From Anaerosporobacter mobilis DSM 15930 (GTDB lineage Bacteria; Bacillota; Clostridia; Lachnospirales; Lachnospiraceae): DNA of 64,000 bases. The stretch lies in the NCBI RefSeq assembly GCF_900142955.1, contig NZ_FRCP01000007.1, positions 90,675 through 154,674 of the forward strand, written 5' to 3'. The position numbers were made by a program, and so were the translations under genes. Positions 1 through 9,559 of the stretch are shown in pieces (position 1 is the first letter of the stretch; each line of letters starts with the position of its first letter). Under the pieces are notes generated by a model that had not been told where the DNA came from, made no database searches, and saw only the letters and a program-made list of their open reading frames with translations.

Positions 1-353
1 ACTTGTCCAGAACGTAAATTTCCTTTATAAAATTGTCCAGTATTATTGGACAGTTCCATCAATCTGTCATTTAAACATCGTTTGAATATCTTTTCTTTCT
101 CTGCATCTAAATCAACTACACATATTACATTAAGATCAGAGTTTTCTGAAATAATATCTAAAATTTCTCTCTCATCTTCTGTGGTTAATTCTCTACCTTC
201 AAAGGTTACGGCAACATTAGCATTTCCAAGAAATTTGGCTGATGCTTTGAATTTCTCAGCTATATTCGATTTTAATTCTTCGAAATCAAGATTTGCATCA
301 AGTACAACAATAATGCCAGATTGATTTCCCTTAATCATAACTGAATTATCCAT
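1..353 (-). CDS. minC: MinC septum-site inhibitor (N-terminal part, cut by window edge)
   Basis: MinC blocks FtsZ ring assembly away from mid-cell, working with MinD. The visible 117 codons begin MDNSVMIKGN and fit the MinC N-terminal FtsZ-inhibiting domain: a short beta strand, then a stretch around VTFEGRELTTEDEREILDII. The last visible residues, near GQFYKGNLRSGQ, are the usual start of the C-terminal beta-helix domain, which lies outside the window. An AAAGGAG ribosome binding site precedes the ATG. The gene starts 40 bases after the mrdA stop, so it is likely the distal part of the mreBCD-mrdA operon; minD and minE would be expected just beyond the edge. Identification rests on the pattern of the N-domain and on this very common gene order. 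Confidence 0.9.
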   Translation of the reverse strand, partial: MDNSVMIKGNQSGIIVVLDANLDFEELKSNIAEKFKASAKFLGNANVAVTFEGRELTTEDEREILDIISENSDLNVICVVDLDAEKEKIFKRCLNDRLMELSNNTGQFYKGNLRSGQ

Positions 354-393
354 CTATCAACTTTCTCCTTTCAAAAGTGTTTCTATTCTCTGT

Positions 394-3207
394 CTAATCA
401 GAAATGCCACTGCTTAGTTCAGGAAGTGTAACTTTACTCTTTAACATATCTTTATATCCATCTTGTTTATAATAATACTTATAGATATCTCTTGTAAGCT
501 CTGCAGCATTACTTGAAGTATAACCATTTGGGATTACAGTTGTAACTGAAATTTCTGGGTCTTCATATGGAGCATACGAAACAAACAAAGCATGGTTTGG
601 TTTTTCTTTATTCTGTTGCGCTGTACCAGTTTTTCCTGCTATTTCAATATCCATACCCGCGAACAATCTCTTTATAGAACTATCTTCACCATTAACTACT
701 TTATACATACCCTCTTGAATTAAATTCCAAGTTGTATCACTAATCTCAACATCATTAAAGATTGTAGCTTTGTTTTTCTCAATTACCTTCTTATTAAGGT
801 CTTGAACTTTATTAAATATAGTAAGATTAAAAGCAGTTCCTCTATTGGCAATCGCTGTAACATAACGAGCGATTTGCGCTGGGGTATAGTTATTTTCACC
901 TTGTCCTATTGCAGAACGAACGGCATCAAAATTAGAAATCTGTGGATTATACTCTGGTAGCTCAATACCACTGGTTGCACCAAAACCAAACATTTCAGCA
1001 TACTTCTTGATTTTATCAAGTCCTAACTGACTCTTATAATTCTTAGCTGAGTCTAAGCTCAAACGATATCCTACTTCGTAGAAGAAATAGTTACAAGAAA
1101 CCTCTAACGCATTCGGTACATCAACTTTACCATGAGAATGTCTAGTATGATCCTTTGGACTTGGGGTTATCGCTGTAAATTCATATTTGTCAAGAATTGT
1201 TTCATAAGGAGCAATTGCACCTTCTTCTAAACCTGCAGCTGCTGATACCATTTTATAAGTTGAACCAGGTGCAGTTTTTTGTTGTAATGGTCTATTTATT
1301 AATGGATAAGCTAAATCATTATTAATTTTATTAAAGTACTCTGAATCCACTCGATTTGCAAACATATTATTATCATAGCTAGGATACGAAACTAGAGCTA
1401 GTACTTCTCCAGTTTTTACATCTGTTATCACTACTGAACCAGAACATGGTTCCAGTGCTAATTGCGCAGGTGTAATTTCTAAATTTCTTATCTTTGTCTG
1501 AATAAAGGATGCAGGTGATAACGTACCCGTTTCTAGTCCATTAATAGCCTTCTCATCATATTCTAACACACTCTGGTCAAATAATAAAAGACAAATTTCT
1601 TTTCCTGATAATTTGTACGAATATACCAAATCACGGTAAATGATTTTGTTAAATTTGCTATCTTCCGTCAAGGTATCAACAATCAAATCTAGTAGCTTTT
1701 CATATAACTCTTCTGTACTATAGTACTCATTGCCTACGTTCAATTTGGTTAAGTCAACATAATTATTTGAAACAGCATATTTCAAAAAGCTACTTAAACT
1801 AATGGTACCGTTTTGATAAGAAAGAAGTGTTGCGTCATCTGCAGGTATTTCTGATACCAAAAGTATCTTTTCATCCTTTAACATTTTATAGATATAATCA
1901 ATATACTCTTGCATATCTTCTGATAAAGATTTTTTAGGCGTTGTATTCGAAATCGTTAGTTCATTTTTAAGATTACGAAGAACTACTTTTTGTTGTGTTT
2001 CAAATTTATTATACACCTGTTTTTCTAACGCTGTACTATCCTCATCATCTAGAGCCTTAATATCAATAACACTATTATTGATTAATGCATAATACACATC
2101 ATATATGTTAAGCTTATCGTTATTCTTAAGGGCATTTAACAAAATACTTGCTAATCGTTTTTCTAACAACTGATAAGTAGTTTTTTGTAAATCAGCATCA
2201 ATAGTAAGATAAACGTCATTACCTGCTTCTGGTTCATTTGTTTTAAGAATATCAAGCACTCTTGTTTGATCATTAACTACTACAGTCTCGCTACCGTTCT
2301 TTCCATGTAGATATTCCTCATATGCTTTTTCTACTCCTGTAATACCAATTTGATCAGTCGCACTATAATTATCATATCCTTGATCTTTTAGCTCCTCTAA
2401 CTTTTCTTGAGTAATCAAACCCGTATACCCCATGATATGGGCAAAGTATTCACTTTCATTGTATACACGACTTGTTTGTTCAAGAATTGTTACACCAGGT
2501 AACTCTTCACTACTTTCTCTAATTGCTGCAACTGTTTCCGCTTTCACATCAGAAGCAATTGTTATCGGTAGATATCTAGAATATTTATTCATAAGTATGT
2601 TAAACCGAATCATCATTATCTTCAACGCATCTTCTAAACTATACTCATCAGAGATATCATACATCTTTGTTGCTTCTACTTCTGAACCATATCGCATATA
2701 ATTAAAAATTTCACTGGCAGTTGCTTCTTTTTGTTCTTTTGTTAATTGATCAACAGAGCTTTTTGAATATACATCTCTTTTGAATCGAAGCTCCGCACTA
2801 CCATCTGTCTGAAAAACCAAATCACCTTTATTATCTAATTGAATGAAAAAATCATTAGCTAAAACTCCACCATTATCTTCCACCGTTTTAATTAGCTTAT
2901 ATATCATAGCATTTTTTTCTTCATTCGTAGTTAATTCACCCGTATCTTCATAGGTTACCGAATAAGACAATTCATTATAGGCAAGTAGTTCTCCATTTCT
3001 GTCAAGTATATTCCCGCGCGTACCCTTTAACTCACGCTCTTTCGTTGTCTTTTGTTGTACTTCTTGTTCGTATGCCTCGCCTTCCACAATTTGTATTTTG
3101 AATATACGATTTACTAGTGAAAAACATAGTACCAGATATATAATTACAATAGGAAGCAAACGAGATTGAAGCATATTCTTTAGTTTTTCAATTAAAATAT
3201 CAAACAT
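394..3207 (-). CDS. mrdA: Penicillin-binding protein 2, elongasome transpeptidase, with a large insertion
   Basis: Class B PBP that cross-links peptidoglycan during elongation, together with RodA and MreBCD. A membrane anchor lies at about residues 17-35. The dimerisation domain follows from about 60 (RGNILDRNGELLAYN) to 330. The transpeptidase domain shows STYK with Ser649 and Lys652, SCN at 704-706 and KTG at 859-861, so the active site is complete. At 937 residues it is about 300 longer than Escherichia coli PBP2. The extra length is mostly a helical, acidic insertion at about 352-585. It falls between TIDADLQKT, which normally leads into the catalytic domain, and CSGSVVITDVKTGEVLA. A TAAGGAGG site precedes the ATG, and mreD ends 2 bases upstream. 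Confidence 0.93.
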   Translation of the reverse strand: MFDILIEKLKNMLQSRLLPIVIIYLVLCFSLVNRIFKIQIVEGEAYEQEVQQKTTKERELKGTRGNILDRNGELLAYNELSYSVTYEDTGELTTNEEKNAMIYKLIKTVEDNGGVLANDFFIQLDNKGDLVFQTDGSAELRFKRDVYSKSSVDQLTKEQKEATASEIFNYMRYGSEVEATKMYDISDEYSLEDALKIMMIRFNILMNKYSRYLPITIASDVKAETVAAIRESSEELPGVTILEQTSRVYNESEYFAHIMGYTGLITQEKLEELKDQGYDNYSATDQIGITGVEKAYEEYLHGKNGSETVVVNDQTRVLDILKTNEPEAGNDVYLTIDADLQKTTYQLLEKRLASILLNALKNNDKLNIYDVYYALINNSVIDIKALDDEDSTALEKQVYNKFETQQKVVLRNLKNELTISNTTPKKSLSEDMQEYIDYIYKMLKDEKILLVSEIPADDATLLSYQNGTISLSSFLKYAVSNNYVDLTKLNVGNEYYSTEELYEKLLDLIVDTLTEDSKFNKIIYRDLVYSYKLSGKEICLLLFDQSVLEYDEKAINGLETGTLSPASFIQTKIRNLEITPAQLALEPCSGSVVITDVKTGEVLALVSYPSYDNNMFANRVDSEYFNKINNDLAYPLINRPLQQKTAPGSTYKMVSAAAGLEEGAIAPYETILDKYEFTAITPSPKDHTRHSHGKVDVPNALEVSCNYFFYEVGYRLSLDSAKNYKSQLGLDKIKKYAEMFGFGATSGIELPEYNPQISNFDAVRSAIGQGENNYTPAQIARYVTAIANRGTAFNLTIFNKVQDLNKKVIEKNKATIFNDVEISDTTWNLIQEGMYKVVNGEDSSIKRLFAGMDIEIAGKTGTAQQNKEKPNHALFVSYAPYEDPEISVTTVIPNGYTSSNAAELTRDIYKYYYKQDGYKDMLKSKVTLPELSSGISD

Positions 3208-3209
3208 AC

Positions 3210-3716
3210 CTAAACCTCCTTATACGTAGAACGTTCTAATTTCACGTTCAATATATATAGTATCTTATAAAGCACGATGGATACTACCACTGTATAGATC
3301 AGTTCTGGTAAGATAATTCTCTTTAAATAAAAGAAAAAATTCAAACGATTTCTTAACAAGAACAAAAACACATAGTAGAAAAATCCGTATAAGAAATCAC
3401 TTACAGATACTAAGATTATAGGCATTGTGTAGTCATCACGAAAATATACTTTATGTGCATATCCATTCAGGTATCCAATACACATATACATTAAACCAAA
3501 TAATCCAATAATATCACCATAGCATATATCCACCAAAAGACCACAGGCAAGTCCGACATAGATTCCATTTGTTCTGCCGTGCATATAGCCTGCAGCCACT
3601 GTAACAATAAGTAGTAGATTAGGAACTACACCAGCTATGGAAAGTGCCTGAAAAACAGTACTTTGTAATAAGAAACATACTATAATAACGATTACAGACA
3701 TAATAAATTGCTTCAT
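3210..3716 (-). CDS. mreD: Rod-shape-determining membrane protein MreD
   Basis: Small integral membrane protein of the elongasome that links MreC and PBP2/RodA in the membrane. It has 168 residues, almost all in hydrophobic segments (about five or six helices), starting MKQFIMSVIVIIVCFLLQST. The motif GLLVDICYGDIIGLFGL is typical of the family. It lies between mreC (15-base gap) and mrdA (2-base gap), which makes the assignment secure although MreD sequences diverge widely. Confidence 0.92.
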   Translation of the reverse strand: MKQFIMSVIVIIVCFLLQSTVFQALSIAGVVPNLLLIVTVAAGYMHGRTNGIYVGLACGLLVDICYGDIIGLFGLMYMCIGYLNGYAHKVYFRDDYTMPIILVSVSDFLYGFFYYVFLFLLRNRLNFFFYLKRIILPELIYTVVVSIVLYKILYILNVKLERSTYKEV

Positions 3717-3731
3717 ATATCAAAATCCTTT

Positions 3732-4580
3732 CTAGTATAAAGTTTCTTTTAATTCTGTTATAACTAATACCGTAGTTAAATTAGTAAAATCAACTGCTGG
3801 TGTTAAATATCCAGACTTCGTCATGTTGTTTGCATCAACTGTTACATCTGAGATATAACCAATTAAAATCCCTTGTAAGTATTTAGGACTTATAGTAGAT
3901 GTTACAATCTCATAGCCCTCTTTAATTTTTGCATCTTTATCAATTCCTTGAACTTCAATTAGTCCTTTATCGATTAATTCAAGATTACCTTTTACATTGC
4001 ATTGGTCATTGGTTTTTAAAAACATACCACTAACATTACTAGCATCATCAATAATCGAACGAACAGTTGCATTATTGTGCCCTACTTCAGTAATAATACC
4101 AACAAGACCATTCCCCGCTAAAACATTCATTCCAACTTTCAAACCATCATCAGAGCCTTTGTCAATTACAAAGCGGTTATACCAGTTGTTTGTATCTCTA
4201 CTTATGATAGTAGCAGCAACTTTAGGATAACTCGGATAACGTTTATCTAATTCATACAAATCACGAAGGGTATCTAATTCATATCCTTCTTGTTGAAGAA
4301 TTCGATTTTGGTATGTTGTTTCAGAAAGTTTCTCTTTTAGTTCTTTATTCTCTTGTTGTAAATCTTTGATACTTGATAATAGTTCAATTTTATCTGTTAT
4401 CCATTTTCCAACTGTATTAATCCCCTTTTGCATTGGAGTAAAAACACCAGTAACCGCATCTTTAGCAGGCTGTACTTTATCCTCGTACCGAACCGATATA
4501 AAAATCAATATGATACATAGGACAGAACATATAGCCAAAATGTATTTTGGCTCAAGTGAAAACCTAGTTCTACGCCTCAT
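3732..4580 (-). CDS. mreC: Rod-shape-determining protein MreC
   Basis: Extracytoplasmic scaffold that connects MreB filaments to PBP2. The 282-residue protein has an arginine-rich cytoplasmic tip (MRRRTRF), one membrane segment at about 13-30, a coiled coil at about 65-105 (SSIKDLQQENKELKEKL) and a double beta-barrel domain after about 115, with the family signature DKGSDDGLKVGMNVLAGNGLVG. The ribosome binding site is GAGGGGGAC before ATG. It follows mreB by 23 bases in the same operon. Confidence 0.95.
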   Translation of the reverse strand: MRRRTRFSLEPKYILAICSVLCIILIFISVRYEDKVQPAKDAVTGVFTPMQKGINTVGKWITDKIELLSSIKDLQQENKELKEKLSETTYQNRILQQEGYELDTLRDLYELDKRYPSYPKVAATIISRDTNNWYNRFVIDKGSDDGLKVGMNVLAGNGLVGIITEVGHNNATVRSIIDDASNVSGMFLKTNDQCNVKGNLELIDKGLIEVQGIDKDAKIKEGYEIVTSTISPKYLQGILIGYISDVTVDANNMTKSGYLTPAVDFTNLTTVLVITELKETLY

Positions 4581-4603
4581 AACGTCCCCCTCGAATTCTC
4601 TCT

Positions 4604-5623
4604 CTATCGCCTAGTTGTCATCTGTTTAATGTTATAAGCAAGTTCTTTTAAATCAGGTTCTTCGATAATTCTTCCTAATCCCTCAACTACTGTACTATCT
4701 GCTTTATCACAGATATTAACTTTAAGATCTGTGTTGGAGGCAATTAACGTATCTAAGCCTTTAATAGCGGATGAACCTCCAGTTACGTAGATGCCTGATT
4801 CAATAATATCAGAAGATATTTCTGGTGGTGTTCTTTCAAGAATAACCTTAATAGCATCCACAATTGTGTGAAGATATTCTTTAATAGAGTCATAAACCAT
4901 CTCTGAATTAATATCCATCTGTGCCGGTAATCCATTAACGATATTTCGTCCAAACACAGCGATCGTCTCATCTGATCCTGGCAATGCAGATGCAAGATTT
5001 ATCTTGATTGTTTCTGCAGTTTTACTACCAATAGCCAGGTTGTATTTTTTCTTAACATATAATTTGATGGATTCATCTAGTTTGTTACCACCAACATTAA
5101 TTAATTTACTAAGAACAATTCCACCTAAGGATATAATAGAAATCTCTGTTGTATCTGCACCGATATTAACAACCATAACACCTCTAGCGTTTGTTATATC
5201 TAGTCCTACCCCTAGGGCATCTGCAATGCTTTTTTCTACTATACTAATGTCCTTTACTTTGGAATTAGAAGCTAGTACAGTATCGTAGAAGGATTTCTTC
5301 TCTACACTTGTAATATCAGTAGGTACTGATATATAAAAAGTACTAGTACTTTTTTTACCACCATTTACTTTGCTTATAATACTCGTTAATAGACGTTGCA
5401 TATTACTAATATCTGCAATCACACCACTTCTTACTGGTGAAACTACTTTAATTGTTGCAGGTGCTTTTTCATTCATCTCATATGCTTCGTCACCAACTGC
5501 TATAACTTTTTTCTTATTCTCAATTGCTATAATATTTCTCTCATGAAGGATAACTCCTTCGCCTTTTTTATATACTTTAATTGTATTCGTTCCTAAGTCT
5601 ATTCCATAAGTCTTTGCTGCCAC
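4604..5623 (-). CDS. mreB: Actin-like cell-shape protein MreB
   Basis: ATP-dependent actin homologue that forms short membrane filaments and steers lateral wall synthesis. It has 339 residues, the normal family length. YGIDLGTNTIKVY at the N-terminus is the phosphate 1 motif; GVMVVNIGADTTEISIISL is phosphate 2, and IYVTGGSSAIKGL near residue 290 is the adenosine motif. Translation most likely begins at a GTG (encoded VAAKTYGIDLG, read as Met) after GGAAGGAGTAAATGTAA. It is the first mre gene after radC, with a 35-base gap. The sequence is somewhat divergent for MreB; because mreCD follow directly, MreB is preferred over the Mbl paralogue. Confidence 0.93.
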   Translation of the reverse strand: MAAKTYGIDLGTNTIKVYKKGEGVILHERNIIAIENKKKVIAVGDEAYEMNEKAPATIKVVSPVRSGVIADISNMQRLLTSIISKVNGGKKSTSTFYISVPTDITSVEKKSFYDTVLASNSKVKDISIVEKSIADALGVGLDITNARGVMVVNIGADTTEISIISLGGIVLSKLINVGGNKLDESIKLYVKKKYNLAIGSKTAETIKINLASALPGSDETIAVFGRNIVNGLPAQMDINSEMVYDSIKEYLHTIVDAIKVILERTPPEISSDIIESGIYVTGGSSAIKGLDTLIASNTDLKVNICDKADSTVVEGLGRIIEEPDLKELAYNIKQMTTRR

Positions 5624-5658
5624 TTACATTTACTCCTTCCAAACTACGAACTGGGCCT

Positions 5659-6363
5659 TTAATTCAAAAGGCCTTGTTCTTTTAAACTTATATACATATT
5701 ATCACCAATAATTATATGATCCATAAGTTGTATTCCGATTAATAGTCCTGCCTCTCGTATTCGTTTGGTCGTGATGATATCTTCTTTGCTTGGCATAGGA
5801 TCGCCACTTGGATGATTATGCAGCAAAACAACATAGACCGCTCCATACTTGAGTGCATTCAAATATATCTCCCGTGGTGCCGTAATCGATGCATTAACTG
5901 AGCCTTTTGATAATTCCATATCACGAATTAACTGACACTTAGTATCTAAGAGCAGAAGGACAGCTTGTTCAACTGGAAGATGTCTCATCTGTTCCATATA
6001 GTAATTCGCTATAGCTTCTGGAGAAGACAAGCGCATTTTCATTCCATATGAGGCTTTTGCCATCCGCTTGCTAATCTCGGCAAGGCATAGTAATTGAATT
6101 GCTTTAACCTTCCCAATACCATGAATCTTCATTAACTCGCTCATAGTATACTGATATAGTGATATAATTCCTTGTTCTCTTTTTTGGTTCATCAAAACAC
6201 GATTTGCAACATCAATTGCTCGATCATTAGCTGTACCTGAACGAATAATAACTGCTAGTAATTCAGCATCTGATAAACTAGCAGTGCCATAACGTTCACA
6301 TTTTTCATAAGGTTGTTCAGTTACTGGTAATTCTTTGACTGTTAAATGCTCTTTTTGCTTCAT
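5659..6363 (-). CDS. radC: RadC family protein, JAB/MPN metalloprotease fold
   Basis: RadC proteins have a helix-hairpin-helix region followed by a JAMM metal-binding domain; despite the name, their biochemical role is unsettled. The N-terminal HhH is around LMKIHGIGKVKAIQLLCLAEI. The JAMM motif HNHPSGDPMPSKED supplies the two zinc histidines and the aspartate. I prefer the ATG at 6363 (MKQKEHL, 234 residues) over the ATG 21 bases upstream, because GAGGAAGACT sits in front of it. RadC upstream of mreB is a common Firmicutes order. Confidence 0.93.
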   Translation of the reverse strand: MKQKEHLTVKELPVTEQPYEKCERYGTASLSDAELLAVIIRSGTANDRAIDVANRVLMNQKREQGIISLYQYTMSELMKIHGIGKVKAIQLLCLAEISKRMAKASYGMKMRLSSPEAIANYYMEQMRHLPVEQAVLLLLDTKCQLIRDMELSKGSVNASITAPREIYLNALKYGAVYVVLLHNHPSGDPMPSKEDIITTKRIREAGLLIGIQLMDHIIIGDNMYISLKEQGLLN

Positions 6364-6444
6364 AGTCTTCCTCACTCTCTGCAAGGAACGCTATTCAAAC
6401 TTGTCCAATCTTAACTACTTCGAACTATGTCTACTCTTACCTAT

Positions 6445-6702
6445 TTATAATTTCTTATAAACGATAATTGCTAAAACTACACCTATAATACTTGACATTG
6501 TAATCTTAATCGTTAATCCGAATGTTATCTTTAGGATTCCAAGATTCAAATGAAAAGGTTCGCTAAATCCAAATTGTTGACCGTAATTAAGCCAACTTAA
6601 ATACGCAACATCCTTAGCTAACCAGCCAATGAATCCCCCGAGCACTATGCCTGTTAATAATAACAAGAATAGTGACCACCCATTTTTGGCCGAATTTCGC
6701 AT
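6445..6702 (-). CDS. DUF4321 small membrane protein
   Basis: An 85-residue protein with two hydrophobic segments, at about 12-28 (FLLLLLTGIVLGGFIGWL) and 58-82. The short amphipathic linker, LNLGILKITFGLTIKITM, is the hallmark of the DUF4321 family found beside mreB/radC in Clostridia. No function is known; location in the elongasome neighbourhood suggests a membrane role in envelope growth, but this is only guilt by association. It is separated from radC by about 80 bases. Confidence 0.75.
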   Translation of the reverse strand: MRNSAKNGWSLFLLLLTGIVLGGFIGWLAKDVAYLSWLNYGQQFGFSEPFHLNLGILKITFGLTIKITMSSIIGVVLAIIVYKKL

Positions 6703-6882
6703 CGTAATCCATCCTCATTTATTCATATAATCAATATGTCTTATTCAATTCTCCACGCAACATTTTAACACAAATTCATGTGTTTGTATACACAATTTCA
6801 TCGACAACTTATTAAAGATGTAACTTTTTAGATACCTAATTTGGTAAAAGTTAACGGTAAACACAATGAATACGTTAGTCTT

Positions 6883-8166
6883 TTATAATTTACATAGATT
6901 GTTTTCGTATAACTTCTGAAGTGACATCATAATACCAAATTTCGAGTGATACCAAGTTAATCCACCTTGAAAATATACAGCATATGGTGGCTTAATTGGT
7001 GCGTCTGCGCTCAGTTCAATTGATGAACCTTGTATGAAAGCGCCAGCAGCCATTATAACATCACAAGTATAACCCGGCATTGCCCAAGGTTCTGGTGTTA
7101 CGTAGCTGTCTACTGGGGCAGCTGCTTGTATTCCTTTACAGAATGCGATAATTGCCTCAGCAGAACCTAATGTAACAGCTTGAATAATATCATGCCTTGA
7201 TTCAGTTCCATTAGGAACAACTGGGAAACCTAACTTTTCATAGATACTCGCTGCAAAAATTGCTCCCTTTACAGCCCCTGATACTACTTGTGGCGCCATA
7301 AAGAAACCTTGAATCAACTGTTGGTTAATTCCAAGTGTTGCTCCTACTTCCTTTCCTAAACCTGGTGCAGTAAGACGAAAAGCTGCATTATCCACATATT
7401 CTTCTTTACCTACAATGTAACCACCAATCGGAGCAAGTCCACCCCCCGGATTCTTAATTAATGAACCGACACACAAATCAGCTCCCACATCCGTTGGCTC
7501 GATTGTCTCTACGAATTCCCCATAACAATTATCTACCATACAAATCACATCTGGTTTGATTTTTTTAATAAAGGAAATTAATTCACCAATACGCGCAACC
7601 GATAACGTTGGCCTCGTTTGGTATCCCTTTGAACGCTGGATCGTAACTAATTTGGTCTTCTCATTCAATGCATTCTTGATACCTTCATAATCAAAGGCAC
7701 CATCCTCGAGCAAATCAACTTGACGATATGTTACGCCATATTCCGCCAAAGATCCTCTGCTTGGCTGTATACCAATAACACCTTCTAAAGTATCGTATGG
7801 CTTTCCAACTGGCGATAAGATTTCATCACCTGGTCTAAGATTTCCTGATAAAGCGATAGTAAGAGCATGTGTACCACAGGTTAACTGTGGACGAACTAAA
7901 GCTGATTCCGCATGGAATACAGAAGCATAGATGCTTTCTAAAGTTTCCCTTCCTAGATCGTTATAACCATAACCCGTTGTCGCGCTAAAGTGTACATCTG
8001 ATAAACGATTTTCTTGCATTGCTTTAATCACTTTCATCTGATTATACTCAGCTACTTTATCGATTGCATCAAATCTATCTTTTAACGACGTCTCAATCGT
8101 CTTACAATATTCTAATACTTTATTATCTATACCTAAGCTTTGGTACATATCTTTTAATTCTTCCAT
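6883..8166 (-). CDS. Methionine gamma-lyase family PLP enzyme (YnbB type, formerly aluminium resistance protein)
   Basis: Fold type I PLP-dependent enzyme of the Cys/Met metabolism superfamily; the exact substrate of this subfamily is not established. The 427 residues are full length. SLIKNPGGGLAPIGGYIVG contains the likely PLP lysine (SLIK), and ICMVDNCYGEF provides the aspartate that pairs with the PLP ring nitrogen. HALTIALSGNLRPGDEILS is the phosphate-binding region. AGGAGAAAACAA precedes the ATG. It begins 21 bases after the miaA stop, so the two are probably cotranscribed; miaA with this gene is a recurrent pair in Firmicutes. Confidence 0.9.
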   Translation of the reverse strand: MEELKDMYQSLGIDNKVLEYCKTIETSLKDRFDAIDKVAEYNQMKVIKAMQENRLSDVHFSATTGYGYNDLGRETLESIYASVFHAESALVRPQLTCGTHALTIALSGNLRPGDEILSPVGKPYDTLEGVIGIQPSRGSLAEYGVTYRQVDLLEDGAFDYEGIKNALNEKTKLVTIQRSKGYQTRPTLSVARIGELISFIKKIKPDVICMVDNCYGEFVETIEPTDVGADLCVGSLIKNPGGGLAPIGGYIVGKEEYVDNAAFRLTAPGLGKEVGATLGINQQLIQGFFMAPQVVSGAVKGAIFAASIYEKLGFPVVPNGTESRHDIIQAVTLGSAEAIIAFCKGIQAAAPVDSYVTPEPWAMPGYTCDVIMAAGAFIQGSSIELSADAPIKPPYAVYFQGGLTWYHSKFGIMMSLQKLYENNLCKL

Positions 8167-8187
8167 TTGTTTTCTCCTAACTGGAAT

Positions 8188-9141
8188 CTACATAATCTTC
8201 TTCTCATGTAATGTTTCACACATTTTTTCTAGTATTGCATCTTCATTATCCTCAAACTCACTTTTGTTTAACCAAATAACATCTCTTTCTCTCTTAAACC
8301 AAGTTAATTGACGTTTTGCAAAATGTCTTGTATCTCTCTTTAATACATATATTGCTTCCTCTAAAGTACACTCACCTTCTAGGTAGGCTAGTATCTCCTT
8401 ATATCCTAATCCTTGCATAGAAACAAGTTCTTTGCTATACCCCTTTTTATATAAAGAAGTAACTTCATCTAGTAAACCCTGCTCCATCATAATATCAATA
8501 CGTTTATCAATTCGATCATACAGTATACTCCGATCATGATTTAAAACAAAATATGCAAAGTTATAAGGCGATTCCTTTTGTTTTTGTTCTTCATTATGTT
8601 CTGAGATTTTTTTACCTGTTTGATGATAATATTCAAGCGCACGAATTACTCGTTTTACATTGTTTTGATGAATTGTTTTGGTAGCCTCTTCATCTACTTC
8701 TCTTAATTGTTCATAGAGAAATTCAGCTCCTTTTTCATCGGCTACTTGTTGCAGGTGCTCACGGTAAGAAGTATCGTCTACTGTTTGTGTAAAATCGATG
8801 TCATTGAGGATTGCTTGTATATAGAATCCCGTACCGCCTACAAGGATAGGTATCTTTCCTTTTGCATAGATCTCGTTCATATATGTTAATGCTAGTTGTT
8901 TGAACTTAACCACATTGAAATCTTCGTCTGGCATGAATTCATCTATTAGATAATGTTTGACTCCCTGCATATCCGTTGGCATAATCTTTGCAGTACCAAT
9001 ATCCATCTTTTTATATACCTGCATAGAATCTGCTGATATGATTTCACCGTTAATAGCCTTTGCAAGACGTATGGAAAGTGCAGTTTTACCTACTGCAGTT
9101 GGTCCTGTAAGAATGATAAGTGGTTTATTTCCCTTGTCCAT
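8188..9141 (-). CDS. miaA: tRNA dimethylallyltransferase MiaA
   Basis: Transfers a dimethylallyl group from DMAPP to N6 of A37 in tRNAs that read UNN codons. The P-loop GPTAVGKTALS opens the protein, then ISADSMQVYKKMDIGTAK (catalytic Asp) and LVGGTGFYIQAIL. LTWFKRERDVIWLN near the C-terminus is typical. The chosen ATG at 9141 gives 317 residues and has GGAGG five bases upstream; an upstream in-frame TTG at 9153 overlaps that site and is rejected. mutS and mutL, often next to miaA in Clostridia, are instead 32 kb away here. Confidence 0.95.
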   Translation of the reverse strand: MDKGNKPLIILTGPTAVGKTALSIRLAKAINGEIISADSMQVYKKMDIGTAKIMPTDMQGVKHYLIDEFMPDEDFNVVKFKQLALTYMNEIYAKGKIPILVGGTGFYIQAILNDIDFTQTVDDTSYREHLQQVADEKGAEFLYEQLREVDEEATKTIHQNNVKRVIRALEYYHQTGKKISEHNEEQKQKESPYNFAYFVLNHDRSILYDRIDKRIDIMMEQGLLDEVTSLYKKGYSKELVSMQGLGYKEILAYLEGECTLEEAIYVLKRDTRHFAKRQLTWFKRERDVIWLNKSEFEDNEDAILEKMCETLHEKKIM

Positions 9142-9284
9142 ATGCACCTCCAATAATATTTCTATCCTTATTTATGGTAGTGTATCATACAATTAGCTAA
9201 TTTTCAAACACAATAGGTACAATTTCATGCATGATACTCCCATTCATTAGTTTGTTACATTTCAATTAACTATTCGTCAATTTC

Positions 9285-9313
9285 TTGACTTACCTAATAA
9301 AACATGCTATATT
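9285..9313 (+). promoter_or_regulatory. Sigma-A type promoter upstream of the glmS leader
   Basis: TTGACT at 9285-9290, a 17-base spacer and TATATT at 9308-9313. Transcription would start near 9320 on the plus strand. The first annotated element downstream is the glmS ribozyme 240 bases away, so either the glmS leader is very long or a short RNA is made here. The 9154-9560 stretch otherwise holds only two overlapping weak open frames without convincing ribosome binding sites. Confidence 0.55.
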
Positions 9314-9559
9314 TGACGAAGATTGCAACTTTTCGCGAATTGGATAATTCAAAAGATTTAGCAATTGTACTTATATTTTGTGTTACAACTATGCTACTAC
9401 TTTCATATACTAATAGTATAGATTGTTTAATTAGAATAATTAGAGGGGGGATCCATAGACACATAATTCTATATAATAATAGCCCAAATATGAATGTAAT
9501 ATCTGACAGAAATGTCTTCAATTAGTGTTATAGTTTCTATTCTATCCTAATTTGATAAA

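Noticed and set aside
9294..9525. Overlapping open frames of about 73-75 codons on both strands
   Set aside because: No ribosome binding site, the plus frame starts inside the -10 box of a promoter, and the sequences look like AT-rich leader rather than protein.
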